Positions 7,515-14,623 of a stretch of DNA of 19,573 nucleotides are shown here, piece after piece; the stretch's first letter is position 1, and every line of letters starts with the position of its first letter. Under the pieces are notes generated by a model. The model was not told the origin of the DNA. It was given only the letters and a program-made list of their open reading frames with translations, and did not search any database. Origin of the DNA: JBBQXK01 sp038251625. Its GTDB lineage: Bacteria > Pseudomonadota > Alphaproteobacteria > Rhodobacterales > Rhodobacteraceae. Made by a program: the position numbers and the translations under genes. Location of the stretch: assembly GCA_038251625.1 (NCBI GenBank), contig JBBSBE010000074.1, positions 1 through 19,573 on the forward strand, written 5' to 3'.

Positions 7515-8179
7515 ATATTCAGGAATACCCCGACCGCGATTTTCTGTTCCTCAGTCTGGCCAACACCATCGCCGGGCAATTGGCCGATTTCCTGCGCCGT
7601 GATGGCCACGCGAGCTTTTGTGTGCCGGGCGGCACGACGCCGGGGCCGATTTTCGATACGCTGTCTGGTGTCGATATCGACTGGCCCTCTGTCACGGTCT
7701 TCCTGAACGATGAACGATGGGTGCCCGAAGACAGCCCACGGTCCAACACGCGGCTTTTGCGAGAGCGGTTGCTGACAGGCAAGGCGGCGGCAGCAGGCTA
7801 TGCGCCGCTTTATGCTGAGGGCACGCCAGAAGACGCGCTGGAAGCGCTGTCCGAAGGCCTGCACCCGCATCTGCCTATTTCCGTTCTTTTGCTGGGCATG
7901 GGGACGGATATGCACACCGCGTCACTGTTCCCGGGGGCGGATCGGCTGGCCGAAGCATTGGCATCGGATGCGCCGATCCTGATGGCGCTGCGGGCCGATG
8001 CGGCGGGCGAGCCGCGCATCACGTTGACGGCCCCGGTGTTGAAGGGCGCAATGCACACGCATATCCTGATTACAGGGGCTGAGAAGCGTGCCGCACTGGA
8101 ACGCGCCGCCAGCCTGCCGGTTGCGGAAGCGCCGGTGCGCGCCGTGCTGGACGAGGCAACCATTCACTGGGCGGAGTAG
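7511..8179 (+). CDS. pgl: 6-phosphogluconolactonase (DevB type)
   Basis: Pgl hydrolyses 6-phosphogluconolactone, the Zwf product, to 6-phosphogluconate in the cytoplasm. The 222-residue protein is of the DevB/SOL family. The visible motifs are FCVPGGTTPGPIFDTL near residue 37, VFLNDERWVPEDSPRSN near 63 and LLGMGTDMHTASLFPG near 126. In the last, methionine replaces the glycine of the common GxDGHTAS version. Its ATG overlaps the zwf stop, so the two are translated as a pair, and pgi follows after three bases. The assignment is firm by both motif and context. Confidence 0.94.
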   Translation: MNIQEYPDRDFLFLSLANTIAGQLADFLRRDGHASFCVPGGTTPGPIFDTLSGVDIDWPSVTVFLNDERWVPEDSPRSNTRLLRERLLTGKAAAAGYAPLYAEGTPEDALEALSEGLHPHLPISVLLLGMGTDMHTASLFPGADRLAEALASDAPILMALRADAAGEPRITLTAPVLKGAMHTHILITGAEKRAALERAASLPVAEAPVRAVLDEATIHWAE

Positions 8180-8182
8180 ACC

Positions 8183-9787
8183 ATGCAGGATCATTGGGCA
8201 ACGCTGCGGGCGCATCGCGCCGCGACGCAAGGGACAACGATCCTTGACCTTTTCAAGGATAGCGCGCGCGCCACGGCGTTTTCGGCCCGCGCTGACGAGA
8301 TGCTGCTCGATTTTTCCAAAACTGCAATCGACACCCATGCCCGCGATCTGTTGATCGGCCTCGCAGAAGGCGCGGGCCTTGCTGCCAAGCGCGCCGCGAT
8401 GTTCGAGGGTGCAAAGATCAACGAAACCGAAGGCCGTGCGGTGCTTCACACGGCGCTGCGTGCCGGGAATGATGCCGTGATCGTGGTTGACGGGCAGGAC
8501 GTGATGCCTGCGGTGCGCGCGACGCGTGTGCGCATGGCCGATTTTGCTGCGGATGTGCGGCAGGGCCGTTTCCGGGGGCAGGGCGGGCCGATCACCGATG
8601 TGGTGAACATCGGGATCGGGGGGTCGGATCTTGGCCCTGCGATGGCCACGCTGGCGTTGGCACCTTATCATGATGGCCCGCGTGTGCACTATGTCTCGAA
8701 CGTCGATGGCGCACATATCCACGACACGCTGAAGCGGCTGAACCCGGAAACGACGCTGGTAATTGTGGCCTCCAAGACCTTCACCACGATCGAGACGATG
8801 ACCAACGCCGAGACGGCGAAGCGGTGGATGGGCATCAAGGTCGTCAATCCGGCAGCGCAATTTGCAGCCGTCTCGACCGCGGCGGAAAAGACGGCGGCAT
8901 TTGGCATTGATCCTGAACGTGTGTTCGGTTTCGAGGATTGGGTGGGAGGCCGCTATTCCCTGTGGGGGCCGATTGGACTTGGCCTGATGCTGGCGGTCGG
9001 GCCAGAGCGGTTTGACGCGTTTCTGGCCGGCGGGCGCGCGATGGACGATCATTTCCGCGCGGCGCCGTTGTCGCAGAACCTGCCCGTTCTTCTGGCGCTG
9101 GTGGGCATCTGGCACAACCAAATCTGCGGCTATGCCACGCGGGCCGTTCTGCCCTATGATCAGCGCCTGTCACGCCTGCCCGCTTACCTACAGCAGCTTG
9201 AGATGGAATCGAATGGCAAGCGTGTGGCGATGGACGGCACAGACCTTGCCGTGAACTCTGGCCCTGTTGTCTGGGGCGAGCCGGGAACGAACGGGCAGCA
9301 TGCGTTCTACCAGTTGATCCATCAGGGCACCCGCGTGATCCCGTGCGAATTTCTTGTCGCACGCGAAGGACACGAGCCGGATCTCGCGCATCAGCATCTT
9401 TTGCTGGTGGCGAACTGCCTTGCACAATCCGAGGCGCTGTTGCGCGGGCGCAGCCTTGAGGAGGCCACTGCGATCATGGCGAAGAAGGGCCTGACGGGGG
9501 CAGAGCTTGACCGTCAGGCGCGCCACCGTGTCTTTCCCGGCAACCGCCCCTCGATCACGCTGGCCTATCCAAAGCTGACACCCTTTGTCTTGGGCCAGAT
9601 CATCGCCCTTTATGAACACCGGGTGTTCGTCGAAGGGGTGATTTTGCGGATAAATTCCTTCGATCAGTGGGGGGTGGAACTGGGCAAGGAACTGGCGGTA
9701 GCGCTGCAGCCGGTACTTGAGTGCAAGGTTGGCACAGAGGGAAAGGATGGATCAACCGCAGCGCTTGTCGCCTACCTGAAGGTGTAG
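8183..9787 (+). CDS. pgi: Glucose-6-phosphate isomerase
   Basis: Pgi interconverts glucose-6-phosphate and fructose-6-phosphate. In an Entner-Doudoroff organism it also returns fructose-6-phosphate to Zwf. The 534-residue length is typical of the long bacterial form. Both family signatures are present: EDWVGGRYSLWGPIG around residues 251-265, and GEPGTNGQHAFYQL with the catalytic Glu366. INSFDQWGVELGKEL near the C-terminus includes the active-site Lys502. NIGIGGSDLGPAM near residue 142 binds the phosphate. It starts three bases after the pgl stop, with GGAG about 6 bp upstream. A strong hairpin follows at 9791-9817 and ends the operon. Confidence 0.97.
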   Translation: MQDHWATLRAHRAATQGTTILDLFKDSARATAFSARADEMLLDFSKTAIDTHARDLLIGLAEGAGLAAKRAAMFEGAKINETEGRAVLHTALRAGNDAVIVVDGQDVMPAVRATRVRMADFAADVRQGRFRGQGGPITDVVNIGIGGSDLGPAMATLALAPYHDGPRVHYVSNVDGAHIHDTLKRLNPETTLVIVASKTFTTIETMTNAETAKRWMGIKVVNPAAQFAAVSTAAEKTAAFGIDPERVFGFEDWVGGRYSLWGPIGLGLMLAVGPERFDAFLAGGRAMDDHFRAAPLSQNLPVLLALVGIWHNQICGYATRAVLPYDQRLSRLPAYLQQLEMESNGKRVAMDGTDLAVNSGPVVWGEPGTNGQHAFYQLIHQGTRVIPCEFLVAREGHEPDLAHQHLLLVANCLAQSEALLRGRSLEEATAIMAKKGLTGAELDRQARHRVFPGNRPSITLAYPKLTPFVLGQIIALYEHRVFVEGVILRINSFDQWGVELGKELAVALQPVLECKVGTEGKDGSTAALVAYLKV

Positions 9788-9790
9788 ATC

Positions 9791-9817
9791 GCCCCCCGTT
9801 CGCGGAACCCGGGGGGC
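9791..9817. terminator. Hairpin terminator between pgi and the convergent Rid gene
   Basis: GCCCCCCG (9791-9798) pairs perfectly with CGGGGGGC (9810-9817), and TTC/GAA can extend the stem around a GCG loop with a small bulge. It begins four bases after the pgi stop and lies between convergent genes, so it may work in both directions. There is no clear T-tract. Confidence 0.6.
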
Positions 9818-9835
9818 TGAGCGCGGAGGCCCGCC

Positions 9836-10189
9836 TCAGGCCAGGGCCGCCGTCACGATCACCTCGACCAGATAGCCCGGTGCTGCAAGCTTGGCTTCGC
9901 CCGTTGCGCGGGCGGGGGTGTGGCCGGGTGCGACCCAGGCATCCCAGACGGCGTTCATTTCCTTGAAGTCCGCCATGTCCGCCAGCCAGATCTGCGCTGA
10001 CAGGATGCGTGTCTTGTCGGTGCCCGCAGCGGCGAGGATACGGTCCACTTCCGCCAGACAGCCGCGCGTTTGTTCTGTGACGGATGCACCCTCTTTGCCA
10101 ACCTGACCCGCGACCCAGACAATTCCGTTGTAGCAGACGGCCTCTGACATGCGCGGGCCGATCCCGTGGCGGATGATTTTGTCGGACAT
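9836..10189 (-). CDS. Rid-family (YjgF/YER057c/UK114) protein, YoaB-like
   Basis: This is a small trimeric-fold Rid-family protein of 117 residues. Family features are VWVAGQVG near residue 25, EVDRILAAAGTDKTRIL near 45, and MNAVWDAWVAPGHTPAR, which closely resembles E. coli YoaB. Aligned to E. coli RidA, the arginine that acts in imine deamination (Arg105) falls on leucine within PARATGEAKLAAPGYLVE. I therefore infer a non-RidA subfamily without the standard 2-aminoacrylate deaminase chemistry. The ATG at 10189 is well supported by CAGGAG upstream on the minus strand. It is convergent to pgi and transcribed alone. Confidence 0.88.
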   Translation of the reverse strand: MSDKIIRHGIGPRMSEAVCYNGIVWVAGQVGKEGASVTEQTRGCLAEVDRILAAAGTDKTRILSAQIWLADMADFKEMNAVWDAWVAPGHTPARATGEAKLAAPGYLVEVIVTAALA

Positions 10190-10642
10190 GAAAACTCCTG
10201 TTGATATCTATCACGGTGTTAGACGCTGAACGCGCGGACGGAAAGCCTGCTTCGCGGAGCGACCGCAGACTGCATTTTTCGTGATATCGATGCCGAACAT
10301 TGCATTGGCACGGAAAAGCCTAAACCCCATTTTGAACGGGTTGCGGCATGTTTGAGGATGGCAAACGCCTCGACATGCTGGAGGTACAGCCGAAGGCCTT
10401 CCAGACCTCTGTCGCTGATCTGCCCGCCAAAATTGCGAAACTCAGGACGTTGCCGGAAACCCACATCAAGCCGGTCGAAGACGCCGACGACAGACGTGGC
10501 ATCATCCGGAACAATCTGATCGAGGAAGTCGAAAAGAGCGCGCATACGACTGAAGCATCGCCGAAGAAGGCGCTTCAGCGCACCACCTGACTGTCACAGC
10601 AGGTCAAGAAGCTGTCCAAACAGGCCGATCTTAGCTGTGTGC
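10190..10642. other. 453-bp stretch between the Rid gene and tRNA-Gly
   Basis: This stretch holds the leader of the Rid gene (minus strand, 10190 to about 10260), the small open frame at 10348-10590, and the region downstream of tRNA-Gly. An imperfect stem-loop is visible at 10550-10578: CTGAAGC pairs with GCTTCAG and an inner GCC pairs with GGC, with an ATC bulge. After the stop at 10588-10590, the same frame stays open into the tRNA and reads LSQQVKKLSKQADLS. That may be the remains of a longer gene. I saw no direct repeat of the tRNA 3' end and no transposase or integrase remnant. Confidence 0.4.
10348..10590 (+). CDS. Small hypothetical protein, possibly a remnant
   Basis: I do not recognise this 80-residue frame. 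Codon composition argues that it is or was coding: third positions are mostly G or C while second positions are AT-rich, the pattern of the neighbouring genes. The overlapping minus-strand frame (10219-10545) does not show this pattern. The product is charged and mainly helical in appearance (LPAKIAKLRTLPETHIKP, NNLIEEVEKSA), without a signal peptide or membrane segment. There is no clear ribosome binding site before the ATG, and the frame opens only four codons upstream. The in-frame continuation after the stop also looks coding-like, so a nonsense-interrupted gene is possible. Confidence 0.35.
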   Translation: MFEDGKRLDMLEVQPKAFQTSVADLPAKIAKLRTLPETHIKPVEDADDRRGIIRNNLIEEVEKSAHTTEASPKKALQRTT

Positions 10643-10716
10643 TGGAGCGGGTGAAGGGAATCGAACCCTCGTCGTAAGCTTGGGAAGCTTCTGCTCTGCC
10701 ATTGAGCTACACCCGC
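10643..10716 (-). tRNA. tRNA-Gly(CCC)
   Basis: The minus strand folds into a full 74-nt cloverleaf. The acceptor stem is GCGGGTG/CACCCGC, the D-stem GCTC/GAGC, the anticodon loop TTCCCAA with anticodon CCC at 10684-10682, the T-stem GAGGG/CCCTT with loop TTCGATT, and the discriminator T is followed by an encoded CCA (10645-10643). It reads GGG glycine codons. The first anticodon-stem pair is a G-A mismatch, as I recall from other alphaproteobacterial copies. It is a single tRNA with no neighbouring tRNA genes in the window. Confidence 0.95.
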
Positions 10717-10742
10717 GTCGGCTTTCAGGTAAGCCAAGGCCT

Positions 10743-10761
10743 GCGCTGCGTCAAGCAGCGC
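10743..10761 (-). terminator. Hairpin after the vWA gene
   Basis: GCGCTGC (10743-10749) and GCAGCGC (10755-10761) form a perfect 7-bp stem with a 5-nt loop. It begins two bases after the vWA stop codon and 26 bp before the tRNA on the same strand. A second small stem, GGCTT/AAGCC, spans 10720-10735. T-rich sequence follows only weakly, so strength is uncertain. Confidence 0.45.
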
Positions 10762-10762
10762 C

Positions 10763-12418
10763 TCAGGGTACGGTCACCTCGCTGCGCTCGCCCGCCGTGA
10801 CGGTGACCGGCGCCTCGGTCACCACATCGCCACGTGTGGCGCGCACGATGTAATCGCCGGGCGGCGTGGTGACCTGCAGGGTATCGCCATACTGGAACCG
10901 CATCGAGCGAAGGTTCCCCTGAATATCCTTCTTGGCCGCGAAAAGCTCGATCGCGCTTGCCTCTGCCGCCGTCGCAAACAGCACACCCGCATTGACCACG
11001 GCGGCGATTTCAACCCGCTCTCCGGCCTTCACGGCAAAGGGGACATCGGTTGCGGCAAGCCCCATCTCTACCCGTGCCACATAGTCGCCGGGGGGCAGGG
11101 TGTAGGCTTGCGCATCCCCGTATCCGCCCGTCACCGTTTCGCGGCCGCCGTCCAGCGATTGTTTACCCGCAAGGATGGTCACGGATTGGCCGATATCCTC
11201 CATCGACATCCCCTCAACATAGAAGGTGTTGATCACGGCCACGCCGCTTGCTGCGATCACGTCCTGCGTGATGCTGGCGCCAGCGGCGAGCGGGATGCTC
11301 AGCGTGGCAGTGGCCTGACCCACCTGCACCGTCACCCCGATATCGCCTGCAGGCAAAAGCCGCGTGGCTGCACCGTAGTCGCCCGTCTCGCGCCCGTCAG
11401 AAAAGCGCAGTGTCACCGACGCGCCATCCTCTACCGGACCGCCTTCGAAACCCAAGGGACGGACCGTCAGATAACCAGCATTCAAAACCAGTTCCGGCGT
11501 TGCCAGCACATCCGCGGTAACCGTCACGTCGCTCTCGGCGACCGCCTGATCCTTCGTCACGCGGACCAGATAGCGTCCGGGCTCGACGAGCAGGGGCACC
11601 ACGTCGTACCGCTGAACGATGGCAGAACCGACGGTGCCTGAGGCATCAACGGGGAACACTTCATAGTAGGGGCCGGACGTCACATCAAACTTTGGTCCAC
11701 CGGGGGCAAGCAGAACGCTTGGCGCGAGGTTCAGATCAAGGGCCGCGGGCTTTGGCGGCTCGGGTGGCGGGGCGGGCGCAGGCTCTGGCGCGGGGCCCAC
11801 ATTGCTGGCCACGGTGGTTTCAAGCGCTTCGGCCAGCGTGCCCGCATCCTTGGCCTCGATATAAAGGCCGCCTGTGTTCTCGGCGAGGCAGGCCACCTGC
11901 CGCCCCTCATCCGCCGTCAAGCCGAAGCCCACGACATGAGCGGTGAAATCCACGCCCGAGGCCTCCAGCTCGCGGCCCAATGCGCAGGGGTCGGCGTTGC
12001 AGGTCTCGATCCCGTCGGTAATCAGGATCACGGTTGCCTTTTCCTCGGTCGAGCGCAGTGCGGCGGCAGCTTCGCGCACGGCTTCCGTCAGCGGTGTCTT
12101 GCCAAGAAAGGACATCCCGTTGGCGGCCGCCGCGATTGCGGGGCCCGTGCCGGGACCGGGTGGCACCAGAAGCTCGATATCGGCGCAGCTTCCCTTCTCG
12201 CGGTGGCCATAGGCGATAAGGCCAAGTTCGGTATCGGGCGGCACGGTCGCCAGCACCGTGGCCAGCGCCTCGCGCGCAATCTCGAGCTTCGGGCGCCCGT
12301 CAATCTGGCCCCACATGGAGCCCGAGGCATCCAGAACGATGATGGATTTTCCCTCGGCCTGTGCAATCGGGGCGGACAGAAGGCATGCGAAGATGCAGAT
12401 GAAAACGCGCTGAAGCAT
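10763..12418 (-). CDS. Secreted von Willebrand factor A domain protein with C-terminal repeats
   Basis: This 551-residue protein starts with a clear Sec signal peptide (MLQRVFICIFACLLSAPIAQA, cleavage predicted after residue 21). A vWA domain follows at about 23-200 with an intact metal-ion site: DASGSMW (Asp30, Ser32, Ser34), the Thr in GKTPLTEAV (Thr108) and ITDGIETC (Asp135). A Pro-rich linker lies around 207-225. The remaining 325 residues contain several beta-sandwich-like units, each ending in a similar strand: EPGRYLVRVTKD, PPGDYVARVEMG and PPGDYIVRATRGD, with a weaker LPAGDIGVTVQVG. These resemble PEGA or carboxypeptidase-regulatory-like repeats. I infer a periplasmic or exported adhesion or scaffold protein whose partner is unknown. 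The ATG at 12418 has AAAGG about 8 bp upstream. Confidence 0.87.
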   Translation of the reverse strand: MLQRVFICIFACLLSAPIAQAEGKSIIVLDASGSMWGQIDGRPKLEIAREALATVLATVPPDTELGLIAYGHREKGSCADIELLVPPGPGTGPAIAAAANGMSFLGKTPLTEAVREAAAALRSTEEKATVILITDGIETCNADPCALGRELEASGVDFTAHVVGFGLTADEGRQVACLAENTGGLYIEAKDAGTLAEALETTVASNVGPAPEPAPAPPPEPPKPAALDLNLAPSVLLAPGGPKFDVTSGPYYEVFPVDASGTVGSAIVQRYDVVPLLVEPGRYLVRVTKDQAVAESDVTVTADVLATPELVLNAGYLTVRPLGFEGGPVEDGASVTLRFSDGRETGDYGAATRLLPAGDIGVTVQVGQATATLSIPLAAGASITQDVIAASGVAVINTFYVEGMSMEDIGQSVTILAGKQSLDGGRETVTGGYGDAQAYTLPPGDYVARVEMGLAATDVPFAVKAGERVEIAAVVNAGVLFATAAEASAIELFAAKKDIQGNLRSMRFQYGDTLQVTTPPGDYIVRATRGDVVTEAPVTVTAGERSEVTVP

Positions 12419-12617
12419 GATGAAAACCTTTGGCTATACGGCGAAAAAGGTAACCTTGCGCGCGCCGTTCGGGCAAGCGATTCCCCCCGGAAAGCGGGAA
12501 AGGGCCACCCCGAAAGGTGGCCCTTTGTCGCCGATGGCCCCGCGGGGGCGGTAAAACGCCACCGGCAACCCCGAAACGGGCGGGGGAGTGACACCCCGCC
12601 CGCCGCATCCGATCTGA
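12419..12617. other. Intergenic region between the fasciclin and vWA genes
   Basis: This 199-bp region holds the terminator hairpin of the fasciclin gene (12499-12526) and then about 80 bp that should contain the vWA promoter. On the minus strand I see TTGCCC followed 17 bp later by TTACCT, a poor -10 match, so no promoter is called. The hairpin suggests that the vWA gene is a separate transcription unit from the fasciclin gene. Confidence 0.4.
12499..12526 (-). terminator. Intrinsic terminator after the fasciclin gene
   Basis: AAAGGGCCACC (12499-12509) and GGTGGCCCTTT (12516-12526) form a perfect 11-bp stem with a 6-nt loop. On the minus strand the stem ends in TTT, flanked on the other side by AAA, which is typical of a bidirectional intrinsic terminator. 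It lies about 90 bp past the fasciclin stop. Confidence 0.7.
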
Positions 12618-13172
12618 TCAGCCTGCGGGCAGGAGCACCCGGTCGATCACATGGATGACACCGTTGGATTGCTTCACGTCGGCGATGGTGACGGTGGCAA
12701 CGCCGCCCTGGCCATCCTCGATCATGATCATTCCATCCTTGGCCATGGCGGTGAATTCGCAGCCGCCCACGGTCTTTACTGTGTGCTTGCCGCCATCATC
12801 GGCCACCATCTTGTTGATCGCCTCGGCCATCGCGTTGGCTGCGACCACGTGGCAGGTGAGGATTTTCACAAGCTGGTCCTTGTTCTCGGGCTTCAGCAGC
12901 GTTTCAACCGTGCCGGCGGGCAGGGCGGCAAACGCTTCGTTTGTTGGCGCGAAAACGGTGAAGGGGCCGGGTCCGGACAAGGTTTCGACAAGGCCCGCTG
13001 CCTGCACTGCGGCCACAAGCGTGGTGTGATCCTTGGAGTTTACGGCATTTTCGACAATGTTCTTGTCTTCGAACATCGGTGCGCCACCCACTTCGGGGTT
13101 GGCGGCAAAGGCCGAACCCGCCGAAAGGGTAGCGGACAGCGCGCATGCGGCAAGGGCGAAACGAAAGGTCAT
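12618..13172 (-). CDS. Secreted fasciclin (FAS1) domain protein
   Basis: This is an exported protein of 184 residues with one FAS1 domain, a fold linked to cell-surface adhesion and matrix or cell contact. The first 23 residues are a Sec signal peptide (MTFRFALAACALSATLSAGSAFA). The FAS1 domain follows at about 35-184 with TVFAPTNEAFAALPAGTV (H1 region), ILTCHVVAANAM in place of the usual YHVV motif (H2), and a C-terminal SNGVIHVIDRVLLP. Two cysteines in the domain could form a disulfide after export. ATG at 13172 has AGGAG 8 bp upstream; the frame stays open to 13214, but that extension has no ribosome binding site. It sits directly downstream of a sigma/anti-sigma pair, and I infer that it belongs to that regulon. 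Confidence 0.9.
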   Translation of the reverse strand: MTFRFALAACALSATLSAGSAFAANPEVGGAPMFEDKNIVENAVNSKDHTTLVAAVQAAGLVETLSGPGPFTVFAPTNEAFAALPAGTVETLLKPENKDQLVKILTCHVVAANAMAEAINKMVADDGGKHTVKTVGGCEFTAMAKDGMIMIEDGQGGVATVTIADVKQSNGVIHVIDRVLLPAG

Positions 13173-13226
13173 GGAGTGGTCTCCTGATTGGCAGCGGGCA
13201 GGGACGATCCCCACCCGATGGTTCAG

Positions 13227-13254
13227 GAACGGTGTGCGTTGCGGCGAAGTTTCA
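13227..13254 (-). promoter_or_regulatory. Candidate ECF-type promoter before the fasciclin gene
   Basis: On the minus strand TGAAAC (13254-13249) and CGTTC (13231-13227) are separated by 17 bp, in the style of ECF sigma promoters with a GAAAC-like -35 and a CGT-type -10. The start would be about 50 bases before the fasciclin ATG. I did not find the same pair before the sigma gene, so the assignment to that sigma factor is an inference. Confidence 0.35.
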
Positions 13255-13280
13255 CCGCGGATCTCACCATCACGAAGTCG

Positions 13281-14000
13281 TCAGGTTTCGCTCGTCACCA
13301 CGCCCGTTACCAGAACCGGTCCGGTCGGGGCGCCGGTGGTCGATCCGCCAGCGGGTTCCAGACTGACAGCCAGAACCGCGCCTTCGGGAAGATCGGGCAG
13401 GGTGCGCGTCAGCGGGCCTGCGTCGATCAGGCCAAGGGGCACGGGGGCCGCCTGGCCCGCGATCAGCCACAGTTCGTGAACCTGCCCTGCCTCGGCGGGG
13501 GTGCCGCCGGTCCGTTCAACCGTCAGGGCACCTGTGTTGGCGTCGTATCGTGCAGCAAAGACGAGGGGGCTGCCCTCACCAGCCAGCGTGACTGTCAGCA
13601 CGGGGCCGGTTGGCGCCGACGGTAGCTGCGGCGACGATACCAGGAACAGGGCCGCCACGGCCACAGCCGCAGCCAAACCCCCGCCGGCAATCAACTTCAG
13701 CCACCAAACCGCAGCACCCGCAGCGCCTTTGCTGCGGCGCGTTTCGGGAAGGCCGAAAAGACGCGCCTCGATCTGCGGCAAGAGGTTTGGCGCCGGTGCC
13801 TTTGCGAACGAAGGATCAAGGCCTGAAAACTGCGCTTCCCACTTCGTGACCCGAGCGGCAAAAACGGGATCGGACGCCATCCTGCGCTCAACTGCCGTGC
13901 GGTCCGCAAGGTCGAGTACGCCCAGCACATACTCGCCCGCCAACGCATCGTCCGCGTCACCGCCACCAAGATCGTCGATCAGGTCATCTGGCCCGGTCAT
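13281..14000 (-). CDS. Anti-sigma factor, RskA family
   Basis: This membrane-anchored anti-sigma factor should hold the adjacent ECF sigma factor inactive. In the 239-residue protein, the acidic N-terminal cytoplasmic region (residues 1-95, with ALAGEYVLGVLDLADR and RRMASDPVFAARVTKWE) resembles the sigma-binding part of RskA-type proteins. One transmembrane helix lies around 99-122 (WWLKLIAGGGLAAAVAVAAL). The C-terminal exported domain includes VHELWLIAGQAAPVPLGLI, characteristic of the RskA (anti-sigma-K) domain. No zinc-binding HxxxCxxC motif is seen, so this is not a ChrR/ZAS type. ATG at 14000 overlaps the sigma stop (ATGA); the longer open frame to 14162 is a read-through of the sigma coding region. 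Release probably involves regulated proteolysis or redox sensing, unproven here. Confidence 0.88.
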   Translation of the reverse strand: MTGPDDLIDDLGGGDADDALAGEYVLGVLDLADRTAVERRMASDPVFAARVTKWEAQFSGLDPSFAKAPAPNLLPQIEARLFGLPETRRSKGAAGAAVWWLKLIAGGGLAAAVAVAALFLVSSPQLPSAPTGPVLTVTLAGEGSPLVFAARYDANTGALTVERTGGTPAEAGQVHELWLIAGQAAPVPLGLIDAGPLTRTLPDLPEGAVLAVSLEPAGGSTTGAPTGPVLVTGVVTSET

Positions 14001-14545
14001 GATTCCAGGCACTCCCGCAGGCGCATCAGGCTGCGTCGCAGCCATGTGCGCATCGTGTTGATCGGCACCTCGTACTTGTCGGCCAACTGCTGATAGCTGA
14101 GCCCACTCAGATAGGCGCCGCGCACCGCAGCGGCCCGGTCCGGTTCCAGTTGCGACAGGCAATCGACCACGCGCCTTGCCTCGCCCTGTGCGATCAGCCC
14201 GGCCTCTGCGCCCGGTCTGTCATCGGCCAGGGCTTCTGCCTCATCGCCTTCGTCGCCGGTCTGCGCCGTTCTGGGGCGGCTTCGCAGGCGGTCGATGGCC
14301 AGGTTCCGGGTGATCGCGATCAGCCAGCTCATCCCCCGACCAAGATCGGGGTCGTAGCGGCCTGCCCGCGTCCATACCCGTGTGTAAACCTCTTGCAACG
14401 TATCCTCCGCCTCTGCTCGATTGCCGAACATACGCAAGAGGACTCCCATGAGTTTCGGCGCGGTATCAGAATAGATCTGCCGAAACGCTGCGCGGTCGCC
14501 AGCGGCGATGCGTCTGAGAAGGGGCGCAATGGGATCATCTGTCAC
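13997..14545 (-). CDS. ECF RNA polymerase sigma factor (SigK-like)
   Basis: This is an alternative sigma factor of the extracytoplasmic function type, 182 residues long from the GTG at 14545. Region 2 spans about 18-90 (EDTLQEVYTRVWTRAGRYD, SWLIAITRNLAIDRLRSR), an acidic linker covers 95-115, and region 4 spans 125-180 (LSGLSYQQLADKYEVPINTM, the helix-turn-helix). The first half of region 2 starts right after the chosen start; the frame stays open to 14749, but that extension is Pro/Ser-rich and overlaps the upstream gene. Pairing with an RskA-type anti-sigma and a nearby fasciclin gene suggests the SigK/RskA type. Its start lies 77 bp after the stop of the corrinoid activator gene, across a hairpin. 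Confidence 0.92.
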   Translation of the reverse strand: MTDDPIAPLLRRIAAGDRAAFRQIYSDTAPKLMGVLLRMFGNRAEAEDTLQEVYTRVWTRAGRYDPDLGRGMSWLIAITRNLAIDRLRSRPRTAQTGDEGDEAEALADDRPGAEAGLIAQGEARRVVDCLSQLEPDRAAAVRGAYLSGLSYQQLADKYEVPINTMRTWLRRSLMRLRECLES

Positions 14546-14580
14546 GTGGGTCGGCTCGTTCTTGGGCTGACGGCAATGTA

Positions 14581-14623
14581 GACGAAAAGGCCGTCCTGCA
14601 TAGGGCAAGCAGGATTTTTCGTC
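14581..14623 (-). terminator. Stem-loop between the corrinoid activator and sigma genes
   Basis: GACGAAAA (14581-14588) pairs with TTTTCGTC (14616-14623), enclosing TCCTGC (14594-14599) paired with GCAGGA (14609-14614) and a 9-nt loop. A GGCCG bulge interrupts one arm. On the minus strand the inner stem is followed by GGCC and TTTT. The structure overlaps the activator stop codon and probably ends that transcript. Confidence 0.5.

Noticed and set aside
7922..9121. Minus-strand frame of 399 codons opposite pgl and pgi
   Set aside because: Both opposite genes are certain, and the product is Arg/His-rich without motifs.
10219..10545. Minus-strand frame of 108 codons beside the Rid gene
   Set aside because: Codon-position composition favours the plus-strand frame over the same bases; no ribosome binding site or homologous feature is apparent.
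13281..14162. Longer anti-sigma reading from 14162
   Set aside because: The extra 54 residues lie inside the sigma coding sequence in another frame; the ATGA overlap at 13997-14000 is the usual arrangement.
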